The notes under the pieces: model-generated
Seen by the model: the letters and a program-made list of their open reading frames with translations, nothing else
What the model was told of the DNA's origin: nothing
Databases searched by the model: none
Assembly: GCA_016125585.1 (NCBI GenBank)
Contig: WGLL01000005.1
Span: forward strand, 186,001 to 250,000
Source: Caulobacter sp.
GTDB lineage: Bacteria; Pseudomonadota; Alphaproteobacteria; Caulobacterales; Caulobacteraceae
Length of the DNA: 64,000 bases
Reading direction: 5' to 3'
Part shown: piece by piece, positions 44,565-53,434 of the stretch
Position numbering within the stretch: position 1 is the stretch's first letter
How the letters are laid out: each line of letters starts with the position of its first letter
Program-made: the position numbers and the translations under genes

Positions 44565-45524
44565 TCAGCTGCCAGCTGCAACCTTGCGTCGAAACAGACC
44601 CCGCCATAGCTCGCCGGCCGCAACGACGGCGTCATTGAGGCGCTCGGCGAGGGTCTCGTGCAGAGGCGCGCGCACGGGCAGGCAGGCCTCCAGCTCGTTG
44701 AGCAGATCGCGCGGCGGGCCGTCGTTAAGGAAGTGGTTGGCGCCCGCCACCTTGCGGAACCGCATCGGCTTGAGAGTGCGAACCTCCCGCACCAGCCGTT
44801 CGGCGCTCTCGATGGGGGCAAAGTCATCCTGGTCGCCGTGGATGACATGAATGGGGACGCCGATCCGTTCCAGGGCCTGACGCATATGCACCAGCTGGCC
44901 CGGCTGTCCGGCGACCTCAAGCACGGCGTTGCGCAGATCGCGCGGGATGATCCGCAGCACCTTCTGTCCCAACCGCACCAGTATCCGGGCGGTCGGGCCG
45001 GGGTCCCCCAGATAGCCGGAGAGCAGCACGAGCCCCGCCAGACCCTTCGGCCGACGGGCCGCCATCAGGCTGGAAATGGCTGCGCCGTAGGACTGGCCGA
45101 CCAGCAACAGCCGCTGCCCGGGGGCGACCGACAACAGCGGCATCAGGGCCTCTGCCTGGATGCGGATGTCGCCGACGTACTCCACCGGCTCGCTGCCGGC
45201 GAAGCCGGGGCGATCGACGACGATCATCTCCCGATCGGCGGGCAGCTCGGCCAGAACCGGCGCCCAGTATTCGGCCCAGCTCGGCGCGCCGGTGACGACG
45301 ACGATCTTCCAGGGCGCGGGCCTGTCGCGGGGAGTTGTCAGGGCGGAAAGGGTCCAGCCGTGGTCGCCGCCGGCGGTCAGGCTGATGCGTTGCACCACGG
45401 TGTCGGGATAGAGCTCGGCCGTCGGCACATGTTCGAAGCGGCCCTGCGCGGCGCTCTCGATACAGGCCCAACCCAATTCCAGTACACCTTTGGGGCGTTT
45501 GCGCGCCAAGACCCTTTTCTCCAC
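44565..45524 (-). CDS. Alpha/beta hydrolase
   Basis: A 319-residue hydrolase fold protein. The nucleophile elbow is LVGQSYGAAIS (Ser), an acidic residue is in HVIHGDQDDF and the His is in VAGANHFLND. The oxyanion region is VVVTGAPSWAEYWAPVLAEL. There is no clear signal peptide, although the N-terminus (MEKRVLARKRPKGVLELG) is basic. Esterase, amidase or lipase activity is possible. It is divergent from the LysR regulator gene at 45648 and so may belong to its regulon. Confidence 0.82.
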   Translation of the reverse strand: MEKRVLARKRPKGVLELGWACIESAAQGRFEHVPTAELYPDTVVQRISLTAGGDHGWTLSALTTPRDRPAPWKIVVVTGAPSWAEYWAPVLAELPADREMIVVDRPGFAGSEPVEYVGDIRIQAEALMPLLSVAPGQRLLLVGQSYGAAISSLMAARRPKGLAGLVLLSGYLGDPGPTARILVRLGQKVLRIIPRDLRNAVLEVAGQPGQLVHMRQALERIGVPIHVIHGDQDDFAPIESAERLVREVRTLKPMRFRKVAGANHFLNDGPPRDLLNELEACLPVRAPLHETLAERLNDAVVAAGELWRGLFRRKVAAGS

Positions 45525-45561
45525 TTCACGGCTTCAATTGCGAAGGTCCAACGCGAAGGTG

Positions 45562-45576
45562 GGCGAAGGGTTCGCC
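45562..45576. promoter_or_regulatory. Palindrome GGCGAA-GGG-TTCGCC between hydrolase and lysR genes
   Basis: A perfect 6-bp inverted repeat in the 123-base divergent region. It is different from the TAGCC-N3-GGCTA sites downstream. Candidate operator for either gene. Confidence 0.35.
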
Positions 45577-45647
45577 GACCGCCAGCCTTTGCCGGCGATC
45601 TTTTTTGTAATGTTGCACAAGAGTCCTGAACATCGGCTAACTAGGCC

Positions 45648-46544
45648 ATGCGCCTTCGCCATATCGAGGTCTTTCACGCGGTCTACGCCCACGGTTCGAT
45701 CAGCACCGCGGCACGGACGCTCAATGTTTCCCAGCCCTCGGTCAGCAAGGTGCTCAAGCATGCCGAGGATCAGCTGGGCTTCCGGCTGTTCCGCCGGGTG
45801 AAGGGGCGGCTGGCGCCCACCGACGAGGCCCACGCCCTGTTTCGCGAGGTGAAGGAGGTGTTCGAGCGCCTCGATTCGCTGAAGCAGGCCGCGCGCAATC
45901 TCCGGCTGGGGGAGGGCGGCCACATTCGCGCGGCGGTGCTGCCGGCCCTGGGGTTGGGCGTGGCGCCGGACGCGGTGGCCAGGTTCCGGGCCAAGCACCC
46001 GACCGTCACCTTCGACTTTCGCACCCTCCACTACGAGGAGGTGCTCCGCTCGCTGTATGAGCATGAGGTGGACATGGCCCTGGCCTATGACTCCATCCAG
46101 CATCCCCGCGTGACCAGCTTCCAGATCGGCGCCGGAGAGCTGATGATGATGTTCCCGCGCGGGGAGTTCGGCGACGACCCGCCGGCGCGGCTGGATCTGC
46201 AAAGCCTGGAGAACCGCAACTATATCGGCTCGGGCGCCACCGGGCCGGTCAGCGACATCTTCTCGGCCGAGGTCGAGGGGCGCGGCCTGATCATCAACGA
46301 GCCAATCACGGTCTCGACCTTCTACATGGCGGCGTCGCTGGTCAGGCAAGGGGTCGGGGTGGCGGTGGTCGACGAGTTCACAGCCCGCGCCGAGGCTTCC
46401 GACGCCATCGATTTTCGCCCGCTTGAGCCGGCCCTGCCGTTCGGCGTCTTCTGCATGCACCTGGAAGACCGGCCGCTGTCCCATCTGTCGGAGCGGTTCG
46501 TGAAGGAGATGCAGGCGGTTCTGCAGGAGATCCGCGAGGGTTAG
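45648..46544 (+). CDS. LysR-type regulator of the dgcNA / D-glutamate cluster
   Basis: A 298-residue LysR-family regulator: winged HTH at about 1-60 (MRLRHIEVFHAVYAHGSIS, TAARTLNVSQPSVSKVLKHA) and an effector-binding domain of two lobes (about 90-298). It lies directly upstream of dgcN on the same strand. In described D-glutamate loci a LysR protein (DgcR) controls dgcN-dgcA, so this is probably its counterpart. A palindrome with LysR geometry overlaps its own stop codon and precedes dgcN. The effector could be D-glutamate or an N-acyl derivative (inference). Confidence 0.9.
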   Translation: MRLRHIEVFHAVYAHGSISTAARTLNVSQPSVSKVLKHAEDQLGFRLFRRVKGRLAPTDEAHALFREVKEVFERLDSLKQAARNLRLGEGGHIRAAVLPALGLGVAPDAVARFRAKHPTVTFDFRTLHYEEVLRSLYEHEVDMALAYDSIQHPRVTSFQIGAGELMMMFPRGEFGDDPPARLDLQSLENRNYIGSGATGPVSDIFSAEVEGRGLIINEPITVSTFYMAASLVRQGVGVAVVDEFTARAEASDAIDFRPLEPALPFGVFCMHLEDRPLSHLSERFVKEMQAVLQEIREG

Positions 46545-46554
46545 CCCAAGGCTA
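46542..46554. promoter_or_regulatory. LysR-type operator, site 1 (TAGCC-CAA-GGCTA)
   Basis: Perfect 5-bp inverted repeat with a 3-base centre and T-N11-A geometry, beginning at the lysR stop codon and ending 89 bases before the dgcN ATG. The same half-sites recur at 48638-48650. Confidence 0.65.
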
Positions 46555-46643
46555 TGGGACACCTCCGTCTCTGAAATTGCCCCGGCGGTCGAGCGCCCCG
46601 ATGGTCCGCGCACCTCACTGCAACGGACCTTCGGAAGGGCGAG

Positions 46644-47681
46644 ATGATCGCTTCCCCCTACCTGCTCTATCTCGGCGCGGCGGTCGATCCGCTGACGGTC
46701 AAGACCGCGCGGGGCATCGCCCAGTGGCGGCCTGACCGGTGCCTTGGCCAACTGCGCCTGCCGGGAGCGACGGTGACCCTGGGGCTCGAGGACCTCGACG
46801 TCGCCGAGGCGGCGCGGCGCGGCGCCCGCACCCTGGTGATCGGCGAGGCCAATGCCGGCGGCAGGCTCAGCCCGGACGCCATCCCCGTTGTTCTGGCCGC
46901 CCTGGAGGCGGGGATGGACGTGGCCAGCGGCCTGCATCAGAAGCTGTCGGATGTCCCGGCGATCCGGGAGGCCGCTCTGCGGCTGGTCCGTCGCCTGACC
47001 GATGTGCGGGAGCCGCCCGCCGACCTAACGGTCGGCAAGGGCGTTCCCAGGGCCGGCCATCGCCTGTTGACCGTCGGCACCGACTGTTCGGTCGGCAAGA
47101 TGTACGCCTCCCTGGCTCTGGAGCGGGACATGCGGGCGGCGGGGCTGCGGGCCGACTTCCGGGCGACCGGCCAGACCGGCATCCTGATCACCGGGGAGGG
47201 CGCGCCGGTCGACGCGGTCATCGCCGATTTCATCTCGGGGGCGGTGGAAGCGGTGTCTCCCGCGCGACACGACGACGGCTGGGACATCATCGAGGGGCAG
47301 GGCTCGCTGTTCCATCCGTCCTACGCCGGGGTGACCCTGGGCCTGATCCACGGCGCCCAGCCCGACGCCCTGGTGCTGTGTCACGAACCGGGACGGCCGC
47401 ACATGCGCGGCGTGCCCGGCCATGCGGTTCCGGATCTGGCGGTCTGTCTTGAGCGCAACCTCGAGGCCGCGCGGCTGACCAACCCGGCGGTGATCGCCGT
47501 CGGCGTCGCCCTGAACACCTCGGCCCTGGCACCGGGCGCGGCGCTGGAGCTCTGCGCCGGGGTGTCGGAGGCGCTGGGCCTGCCCTGTCAGGACCCGGTC
47601 GCCCATGGAACCCATCTCATCGTTGATCGGCTGAAGTCATGCTTTGCACCGCCACTGTCCGTCGCCAGCGCTGGCCGCTGA
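46644..47681 (+). CDS. dgcN: N-acetyltransferase DgcN (DUF1611 family)
   Basis: A 345-residue DUF1611 protein. After an N-terminal domain (SPYLLYLGAAVDPLTVKTAR, GIAQWRPDRCLGQLRLPG) comes a P-loop-like domain (LTVGTDCSVGKMYASLALER, about 145-165). In marine Proteobacteria DgcN acetylates D-glutamate and works with DgcA; that function is family knowledge, applied here because the dgcA partner follows immediately, overlapping by 43 bases. The ATG at 46644 has GGAAGGGCGAG in front. No acyl-CoA-binding motif can be pointed to by eye. Confidence 0.85.
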   Translation: MIASPYLLYLGAAVDPLTVKTARGIAQWRPDRCLGQLRLPGATVTLGLEDLDVAEAARRGARTLVIGEANAGGRLSPDAIPVVLAALEAGMDVASGLHQKLSDVPAIREAALRLVRRLTDVREPPADLTVGKGVPRAGHRLLTVGTDCSVGKMYASLALERDMRAAGLRADFRATGQTGILITGEGAPVDAVIADFISGAVEAVSPARHDDGWDIIEGQGSLFHPSYAGVTLGLIHGAQPDALVLCHEPGRPHMRGVPGHAVPDLAVCLERNLEAARLTNPAVIAVGVALNTSALAPGAALELCAGVSEALGLPCQDPVAHGTHLIVDRLKSCFAPPLSVASAGR

Positions 47682-48631
47682 AGGCGCCATTCCGTATCTC
47701 GCGGGGGGTCAAGACCGCCGCCGAGACGGTCATCGTCCAGCTTCGCCGCGGCGAGGCCTGCGGCCGGGGGGAGGGAACGCCCTATCCGCGCTATGGCGAA
47801 AGCTGTGATGGCGTCATCGCCGAGCTTGCCCCGGCCCTGGCCGCCTTCGAGGCCGGCGCGCCCGACGAGTCCCTGCTGGCCGACCTGCCGCCCGGCGCGG
47901 CGCGCAACGCCATCGATTGCGCCCTCTGGGACCTGGAGGCGCGGGAAAGCGGCCGGTCGGTGGCGCAGATGACCGGCCTGCGGCGGCCGGTGAGCGTGGT
48001 CTGCGCGGTGACCATCAGCCTCGATACGCCCCAGGTCATGGCCGCCGCCGCCCGGGCCAGCGCCGCCGCGCCCTTGATCAAGATCAAGCTCGACGCCGAG
48101 GATCCGGCCGAACGGCTGCGCGCCGTCGCGGAGGCCGCTCCGCACGCCCGCTTCATCGTCGATCCCAACGAAAGCTGGACCCGGTCGATCCTGGATCAGC
48201 TGCGACCCTTGCTGGCCTCCCTGCCCATCGCCCTGATCGAACAGCCGTTGCCGGCGGATCAGGATGGCGCGCTGGAAGGCTTTGATCCGCCGGCGCCAGT
48301 CTGCGCCGACGAGAGCCTGCACACCGCCGCTGACCTGCCCGGTCTGCGGGGCCGCTACCAGGCGGTGAACATCAAGCTCGACAAGGCGGGCGGCCTGTCG
48401 GAGGCCATGGCCACCCTGAGGGCGGCGCGGGCGATGGGTTTCGGGGTCATGACCGGCTGCATGGTCGCCTCGTCCCTGGCCATTGCTCCGGCCCTGCACA
48501 TCGCCGGCGCATCGGATTTCGTCGACCTCGACGGCCCCTGGTGGCTGGCCGGCGACTGGCCCGCCGGGGTGCGTCTCGACGGCGGCGTCATACACGCGCC
48601 CGCTGTGGGTTTCTGGGGCGAACCCGGATGA
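47639..48631 (+). CDS. dgcA: N-acetyl-D-glutamate racemase DgcA (enolase superfamily)
   Basis: A 330-residue enolase-superfamily protein (MR/MLE, dipeptide-epimerase subgroup). The N-terminal capping domain is RRQRWPLKAPFRISRGVKTA and following. Barrel motifs: LIKIKLDAE (Lys-x-Lys acid/base), IVDPNESW (metal Asp), LIEQPLP (metal Glu), CADESLHT (metal Asp/Glu), VNIKLDKAGG (second catalytic Lys) and MTGCMVASSLAI. All key residues are present. As DgcA it would epimerise N-acetyl-D-glutamate to the L form; L-Ala-D/L-Glu epimerase is the alternative. The context favours DgcA. Confidence 0.88.
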   Translation: MLCTATVRRQRWPLKAPFRISRGVKTAAETVIVQLRRGEACGRGEGTPYPRYGESCDGVIAELAPALAAFEAGAPDESLLADLPPGAARNAIDCALWDLEARESGRSVAQMTGLRRPVSVVCAVTISLDTPQVMAAAARASAAAPLIKIKLDAEDPAERLRAVAEAAPHARFIVDPNESWTRSILDQLRPLLASLPIALIEQPLPADQDGALEGFDPPAPVCADESLHTAADLPGLRGRYQAVNIKLDKAGGLSEAMATLRAARAMGFGVMTGCMVASSLAIAPALHIAGASDFVDLDGPWWLAGDWPAGVRLDGGVIHAPAVGFWGEPG

Positions 48632-48636
48632 GACGT

Positions 48637-48651
48637 ATAGCCAAGGGCTAT
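48637..48651. promoter_or_regulatory. LysR-type operator, site 2 (ATAGCC-AAG-GGCTAT)
   Basis: Perfect 6-bp inverted repeat with a 3-base centre, six bases after the dgcA stop and 125 bases before the receptor start. Its core TAGCC-N3-GGCTA is the same as site 1, and both continue as GGCTATG. It implies a second promoter for the TonB-led operon. Confidence 0.65.
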
Positions 48652-48776
48652 GACTTTAGGAAGGAACCGAAAGGCTGAGGTTATTGGCGTGGACCCCTTC
48701 CGGGGAGATGCTGGTCCGTAGTCGGACACAAGACCGAAGATCGGCCCGGCTTGGGATTTACATGGGGGTAGTGGGC

Positions 48777-51700
48777 ATGGCCCGTCACATCATCAATCGG
48801 ACTCTGAAGACCATTCTGTTGGCCTCCGCCGCCAGCCTGGCCGCCGGCGCGGCCTTCGCTCAGGAGGATCCGGTCGCCACCGGCGACGGCAACGAGGTCG
48901 AGGCCGTCACCGTCGTCGGCAGCCAGATCAAGGGCGCCAAGGTCACCGGCGCCCTGCCGGTCACCGTCATCGACGAGAGCGAGATCGTGAACACCGGCGC
49001 GGTTTCGGGCGACGACCTGTTCCGCTCGATCCCCCAGGCCGGCGACGTCCTGTTCCAGGACGCCCGCACCACCGGCAACCTCAATGACGCCCGGGGCGAC
49101 GTCGCCTCCCTGAACCTGCGCAGCCTGGGCACCGGCAACACCCTGACCCTGTTGAACGGCCGCCGCGCCGTGCTGCACCCGGGCACCCAGACCGAGAACT
49201 TCGTCCCGGTCCAGACCCCCAACACCAACGCCCTGCCGCTGTTTGGCGTCAAGCGCGTCGAGATTCTGCGGGACGGCGCCGCGGCCATCTACGGCACCGA
49301 TGCGGTCGCCGGGGTGGTCAACAACGTCCTCGACACCAATTTCGAGGGCCTGCGGGTCGAGGTCCAGGGCGGCGGTTCGGAAGGCACCGACTACCGCGAG
49401 GGGGTCTTCAATCTGAAAGCCGGGACCGAGCTGTCCGACGGCACCCGGATCACCTTCTTCGGCAGCTACACCGGCCGCAGCCGGATGAACGCCTCCGAGC
49501 GCTCATATTCCGCCAGCGAGGACCACCGGCCCCAGGTCGCCGGAACGCCCTGGGACGGCAACACCACCTTCGACAGCCGCACCACCTCCAGCCCCTGGGG
49601 CGCCTTCACCCTGATCGGGGCGCCGGGCACTGTCCGTCAGAACGGCACGGCGGTGGCGACGTCAGCCGGGCTGTTCCACATCCAGCCGACCTCCAAGACC
49701 GACACCTCCTGCAGCAGCAGCGTCTTCGGCGCCGGCTCCGACATCTGCATCCGCTCGGGCAGCATCACCGGCTCGGCCGACCGGGCCCTGCGCTACGACG
49801 AGAACCCCGACCGCACGCTGAGGGGCGAGGTCGAGCGGACCAACATGTTCTCGACCGCCGAGCGGCAGATCGGCTCCATCACCGCCTTCGGCGAGGTGGG
49901 CTACTACCACGCCCTGTTCAACGGCAGCCGCGAGCAGTCCGCGCCGATTTCCTCCGGCCCGATCTCGATCGCCGCCGACGCCTATTACAACCCCTTCGGC
50001 CCGGTCACGCTCAACGGTTCGCCCAACCCCAACCGGCTTGCCGGCCTGACCAACGTGCCGGTCGGCGGCCTGGCGATGAACGTCACCAACTACCGTCCCG
50101 TCGACACCGGTCCGCGCAGCTATACGGTCACCGATGACAGCATCCGTCTGCTCGGCGGACTGCGCGGGGAGTTCGCCGGGTTCGACTGGGAATCGGCGCT
50201 GATCTACTCGACCGCCCGCAGCAAGGACATGACCAAGAATGCGATCAGCTCCAGCCTCTTCCAGGCCGCGCTGAACCGCACCACGGCCGACGCCTACAAC
50301 CCCTTCAATGGCGGCAACCAGATCGACTACTCGCTCGGCGACGGCACGCCCAACGCCCAGTCGACCATCGATTCCTTCCTGATCAACGTCTACCGCGTCA
50401 GCGAAACCTCCCTGACCCTGGCCGACTTCAAGGTGTCGAAGAACGACCTGTTCGCCCTGCCGGCCGGCAATGTCGGTCTGGCGGCCGGGGTTGAATGGCG
50501 TCGTGAGACCTATCTGGACGACCGCGACAAACGCCTCGACGGCACCATCACCTACACCAACAGCGTCACCGGCGTGACCTACGGCTCCGACGTGGTCGGG
50601 GCCAGCCAGTCGCCGGACGTCAAGGCCCACCGGTCGGTCAGCTCGGCCTATGTCGAACTGCAGGTCCCGGTGATCTCGCCGGAGATGAACATTCCGCTCG
50701 TCGAGGAGATCAATCTCCAGTTCGCCGCGCGGGATGAGTACTATTCGGACTTCGGCAACGTCATCAAACCGAAGTTCGCCATGTACTGGTCGGTGGCCGG
50801 CGGCTTCTCGCTGCGGGGCTCGGTGTCCCAGGGCTTCCGGGCGCCCAACCTGCCGCAGTATTACAGCGACGGCACCACGGTCTCGAACAGCCGCACCGAC
50901 TACGCCGCCTGCCGTATCAACGGCACGACCTGCAGTTCGGCCAGCACCCTGGAAGTCCGCAGCGGCAACGACCAGCTGACGCCGGAAGAGGCCGATAACG
51001 CCACGGTCGGGGCTGTCTACCAGCCCCGGTTCATCCCGCCGCAGTTCGGCCGGCTGATCCTGACCGCCGACTTCTGGTCGATCCGCGAGAAGAACGTCAT
51101 CGGCATCCTCGGCGGCGTGAACCAGATCTCCTACGACTACCTGCTGCGCCTCAACGGCAGCTCCAACCCCAATGTCGTGCGGGATACCAGCAACCCGGCC
51201 ATCGTCGGCCCGATCCTCTACATCAACGACCTCTACCAGAACCTGCAGCCGCGGGTGATCCAGGGCGCCGACTTCACGATCAACTACGACATCGACGACA
51301 CCCCGCTGGGCGACTTCACCTTCAAGGTCAATGTCGCCAAGCTGCTGAAGTTCGACCAGTCGCCGGGCGAGATCGAGAAGAGCCTGATCGCGGCGATCAA
51401 CGCCGGCCAGCTGCCGGGCATCACCGTCGCCACCTCGGGCAACCAGATCAACATCGACGGCAAGCCGGAGTATCGCGGCACGGCCAGCCTGTCCTGGCGC
51501 CTGAATGGCTGGGGCGCGGGGCTGTTCGTCAACTACATCGGCGGCTTCTATGACACCGGTCCGGCCCAGGTGAACGGCAACTACTTCCCGGTCGACTCCT
51601 GGACCACCGTCAGCCTCTACGGCCAGTACGCCTTCAAGAGCGGGCCGATGGACGGTTCGACGATCCGGCTGGGCGTGCGCAATATCGAGGACAAGGATCC

Positions 51701-51791
51701 GCCCGTGGCCGCCGAGAACTTCGGCTACCTCGGCGCGATCCACAACTCGACCGGCCGCTACTGGTACGCGACCTACACCAAGCGGTTCTGA
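48777..51791 (+). CDS. TonB-dependent outer-membrane receptor
   Basis: A receptor of 1,004 residues with a signal peptide (ILLASAASLAAGAAFAQ), a TonB-box-like segment (VEAVTVVG), a plug domain (ALPVTVIDESEIVNTGAVSG ... NLRSLGTGNTLTLLNGRR ... VEILRDGAAAIYGTDAVAGV) and a 22-strand barrel ending in the outer-membrane signature ...RYWYATYTKRF. It brings a substrate too large or too scarce for porins into the periplasm. First gene of the nine-gene run, behind operator site 2. An upstream ATG at 48762 in the same frame is possible. The substrate is inferred from neighbours to be a D-glutamyl or gamma-glutamyl compound. Confidence 0.93.
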   Translation: MARHIINRTLKTILLASAASLAAGAAFAQEDPVATGDGNEVEAVTVVGSQIKGAKVTGALPVTVIDESEIVNTGAVSGDDLFRSIPQAGDVLFQDARTTGNLNDARGDVASLNLRSLGTGNTLTLLNGRRAVLHPGTQTENFVPVQTPNTNALPLFGVKRVEILRDGAAAIYGTDAVAGVVNNVLDTNFEGLRVEVQGGGSEGTDYREGVFNLKAGTELSDGTRITFFGSYTGRSRMNASERSYSASEDHRPQVAGTPWDGNTTFDSRTTSSPWGAFTLIGAPGTVRQNGTAVATSAGLFHIQPTSKTDTSCSSSVFGAGSDICIRSGSITGSADRALRYDENPDRTLRGEVERTNMFSTAERQIGSITAFGEVGYYHALFNGSREQSAPISSGPISIAADAYYNPFGPVTLNGSPNPNRLAGLTNVPVGGLAMNVTNYRPVDTGPRSYTVTDDSIRLLGGLRGEFAGFDWESALIYSTARSKDMTKNAISSSLFQAALNRTTADAYNPFNGGNQIDYSLGDGTPNAQSTIDSFLINVYRVSETSLTLADFKVSKNDLFALPAGNVGLAAGVEWRRETYLDDRDKRLDGTITYTNSVTGVTYGSDVVGASQSPDVKAHRSVSSAYVELQVPVISPEMNIPLVEEINLQFAARDEYYSDFGNVIKPKFAMYWSVAGGFSLRGSVSQGFRAPNLPQYYSDGTTVSNSRTDYAACRINGTTCSSASTLEVRSGNDQLTPEEADNATVGAVYQPRFIPPQFGRLILTADFWSIREKNVIGILGGVNQISYDYLLRLNGSSNPNVVRDTSNPAIVGPILYINDLYQNLQPRVIQGADFTINYDIDDTPLGDFTFKVNVAKLLKFDQSPGEIEKSLIAAINAGQLPGITVATSGNQINIDGKPEYRGTASLSWRLNGWGAGLFVNYIGGFYDTGPAQVNGNYFPVDSWTTVSLYGQYAFKSGPMDGSTIRLGVRNIEDKDPPVAAENFGYLGAIHNSTGRYWYATYTKRF

Positions 51792-51820
51792 TCGCCGCTG
51801 ATCGTTGAAGGATTGAAGGC

Positions 51821-53434
51821 ATGATCCGGCGCCAGGGCCGAGGAACGCTACCGGTGCGCCTGGCGCTGACCCTGTCGCTTCTGGCGGGGATGCTGGGTCT
51901 GCTGGGCGCGGCGGCGGCCAGACCGGCGCCCGTCGATTATCTGATCCGCGGAGGTCGGGTGATCGACGGGACCGGGGCGCCGGGGCGTGTCGCCGACGTC
52001 GCGGTGAGCGGCGACCGCATCGTCTTCATCGGCGATGCGGCCCGGGCCGGGGTGACCGCCCGCCGCGTCATCGACGCCGGCGGCATGATCGTCGCCCCCG
52101 GCTTCATCGATCCCCACACCCACTCGGGCGGTGATCTCGCGTCCGCGGACCGCGCGCGCCGGGTCGTCGCCAATCATCTGACCCAGGGCGTCACCAGCAT
52201 CCTGATCGGCAACGACGGCGAAGGCGCGTCGCAGGTCGCAGCGACTCTGAAGGGGTTTGCCGCCGCCGGAACCGGCGTCAACGCCGGCAGCTTCGTCGGT
52301 TTCGGCGCGGTGCGGCGGCAGGTGATCGGCGAGGGTAGCCGCGCCCCGACCGGTCCGGAGCTGGACCGGATGAAGGCCCTGGTGGCGGACGGCATGTGCC
52401 AGGGCGGCTTCGGCTTTTCGGCAGGGCTCTACTACGCTCCCCAGAGCTATTCGACGACCGACGAGGTAGTGGCCCTGGCGCGGGAGGCCGCCGTTCGCGG
52501 CGGGCTCTACGAGACTCATCTGCGCGACGAGAGCAGCGACAACATCGGGCTGCTGGCGGCGGTGCGCGAGGCGCTGGAGATCGGCCGCCGGGCCGACATG
52601 CCGGTGCATCTGGCCCACATCAAGGCCCAGGGCGTCGATGTGCACGGCAAGGCCGGCGAGGTCATCGCCCTCGTCGAGGCCGAACAGGCCGCCGGACGGC
52701 GGGTGACGGCCGACCAGTATCCCTGGAGCGCCTCGGGCACCCGCGTCTCCAACGCCCTGATCCCGCGGTGGGTGATGGACGGCGGCATGGTCGAGGGGCG
52801 CAAACGGCTCGCCGACCCGACCCTCTCGGCAAGACTGCTGCCGCAGGTCGCCGACAACCTGCGACGCCGGGGCGGCGCGGAATCCCTGCTGATCACCAGC
52901 GGACCCCATGCGGGCAGAACCCTGGGCGCGGTCGCGGCCGCGCGCGGCGAAGATCCGGTGCAAACCGCGATTCTCATCGTCCGGGACGAGGGCGACGCTC
53001 GGGTGGCCTCGTTCAACATGACCCAGGCCGACATCAAGGCCTTCGCGGTCCGGCCCTGGGTGGTGACCAGTTCCGACGCGACGGTCGGCCATCCGCGGCG
53101 TTTCGGCACCTTTCCGCTGGCCTGGACCACCTTTGTCGAGGGCGGCCTGATGAGCCCGGAGCGGTTCGTGCGCCGGTCCAGCGGACAGACCGCGGATATC
53201 TTCAGGATCACCGGCCGCGGCTACCTCAAGACGGGCTTTTTCGCCGACGTGATCGTCTTCGATCCGGGCCTCTTCCGGGCCCTCGCCACCTATGAAGATC
53301 CGACCCGAATGTCAGAAGGTGTGGTCCTGGCCCTCGTCAACGGCGTCCCGGCAGTAGACCATGGGCAGGTCACTGGCGCGCTGGCCGGCCGGCCGATGCG
53401 CCCCGAACCTGTTTCCGGGAGCTGTTCCGCATGA
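51821..53434 (+). CDS. Exported N-acyl-D-amino-acid deacylase-like amidohydrolase
   Basis: A 537-residue amidohydrolase with an N-terminal hydrophobic export segment (LALTLSLLAGMLGLLGAAAA). IDGTGAPGRVADVAVSGDRI and FIDPHTHSGGD (His-x-His) start the metal centre; GFSAGLYYAPQSYSTTDEVV, YETHLRDES, VHLAHIKAQG, VTSSDATVGHPRRFGTFP continue the D-aminoacylase pattern. The family removes acyl groups from N-acyl-D-amino acids (D-Glu, D-Asp or neutral residues). Its stop overlaps the symporter start in ATGA (53431-53434). Substrate specificity for D-glutamate is inferred from the locus. Confidence 0.88.
   Translation: MIRRQGRGTLPVRLALTLSLLAGMLGLLGAAAARPAPVDYLIRGGRVIDGTGAPGRVADVAVSGDRIVFIGDAARAGVTARRVIDAGGMIVAPGFIDPHTHSGGDLASADRARRVVANHLTQGVTSILIGNDGEGASQVAATLKGFAAAGTGVNAGSFVGFGAVRRQVIGEGSRAPTGPELDRMKALVADGMCQGGFGFSAGLYYAPQSYSTTDEVVALAREAAVRGGLYETHLRDESSDNIGLLAAVREALEIGRRADMPVHLAHIKAQGVDVHGKAGEVIALVEAEQAAGRRVTADQYPWSASGTRVSNALIPRWVMDGGMVEGRKRLADPTLSARLLPQVADNLRRRGGAESLLITSGPHAGRTLGAVAAARGEDPVQTAILIVRDEGDARVASFNMTQADIKAFAVRPWVVTSSDATVGHPRRFGTFPLAWTTFVEGGLMSPERFVRRSSGQTADIFRITGRGYLKTGFFADVIVFDPGLFRALATYEDPTRMSEGVVLALVNGVPAVDHGQVTGALAGRPMRPEPVSGSCSA

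Noticed and set aside
45590..45612. T-run after a GC-rich stretch as a terminator
   Set aside because: The possible stem is only four base pairs, and no plus-strand gene lies upstream to be terminated.
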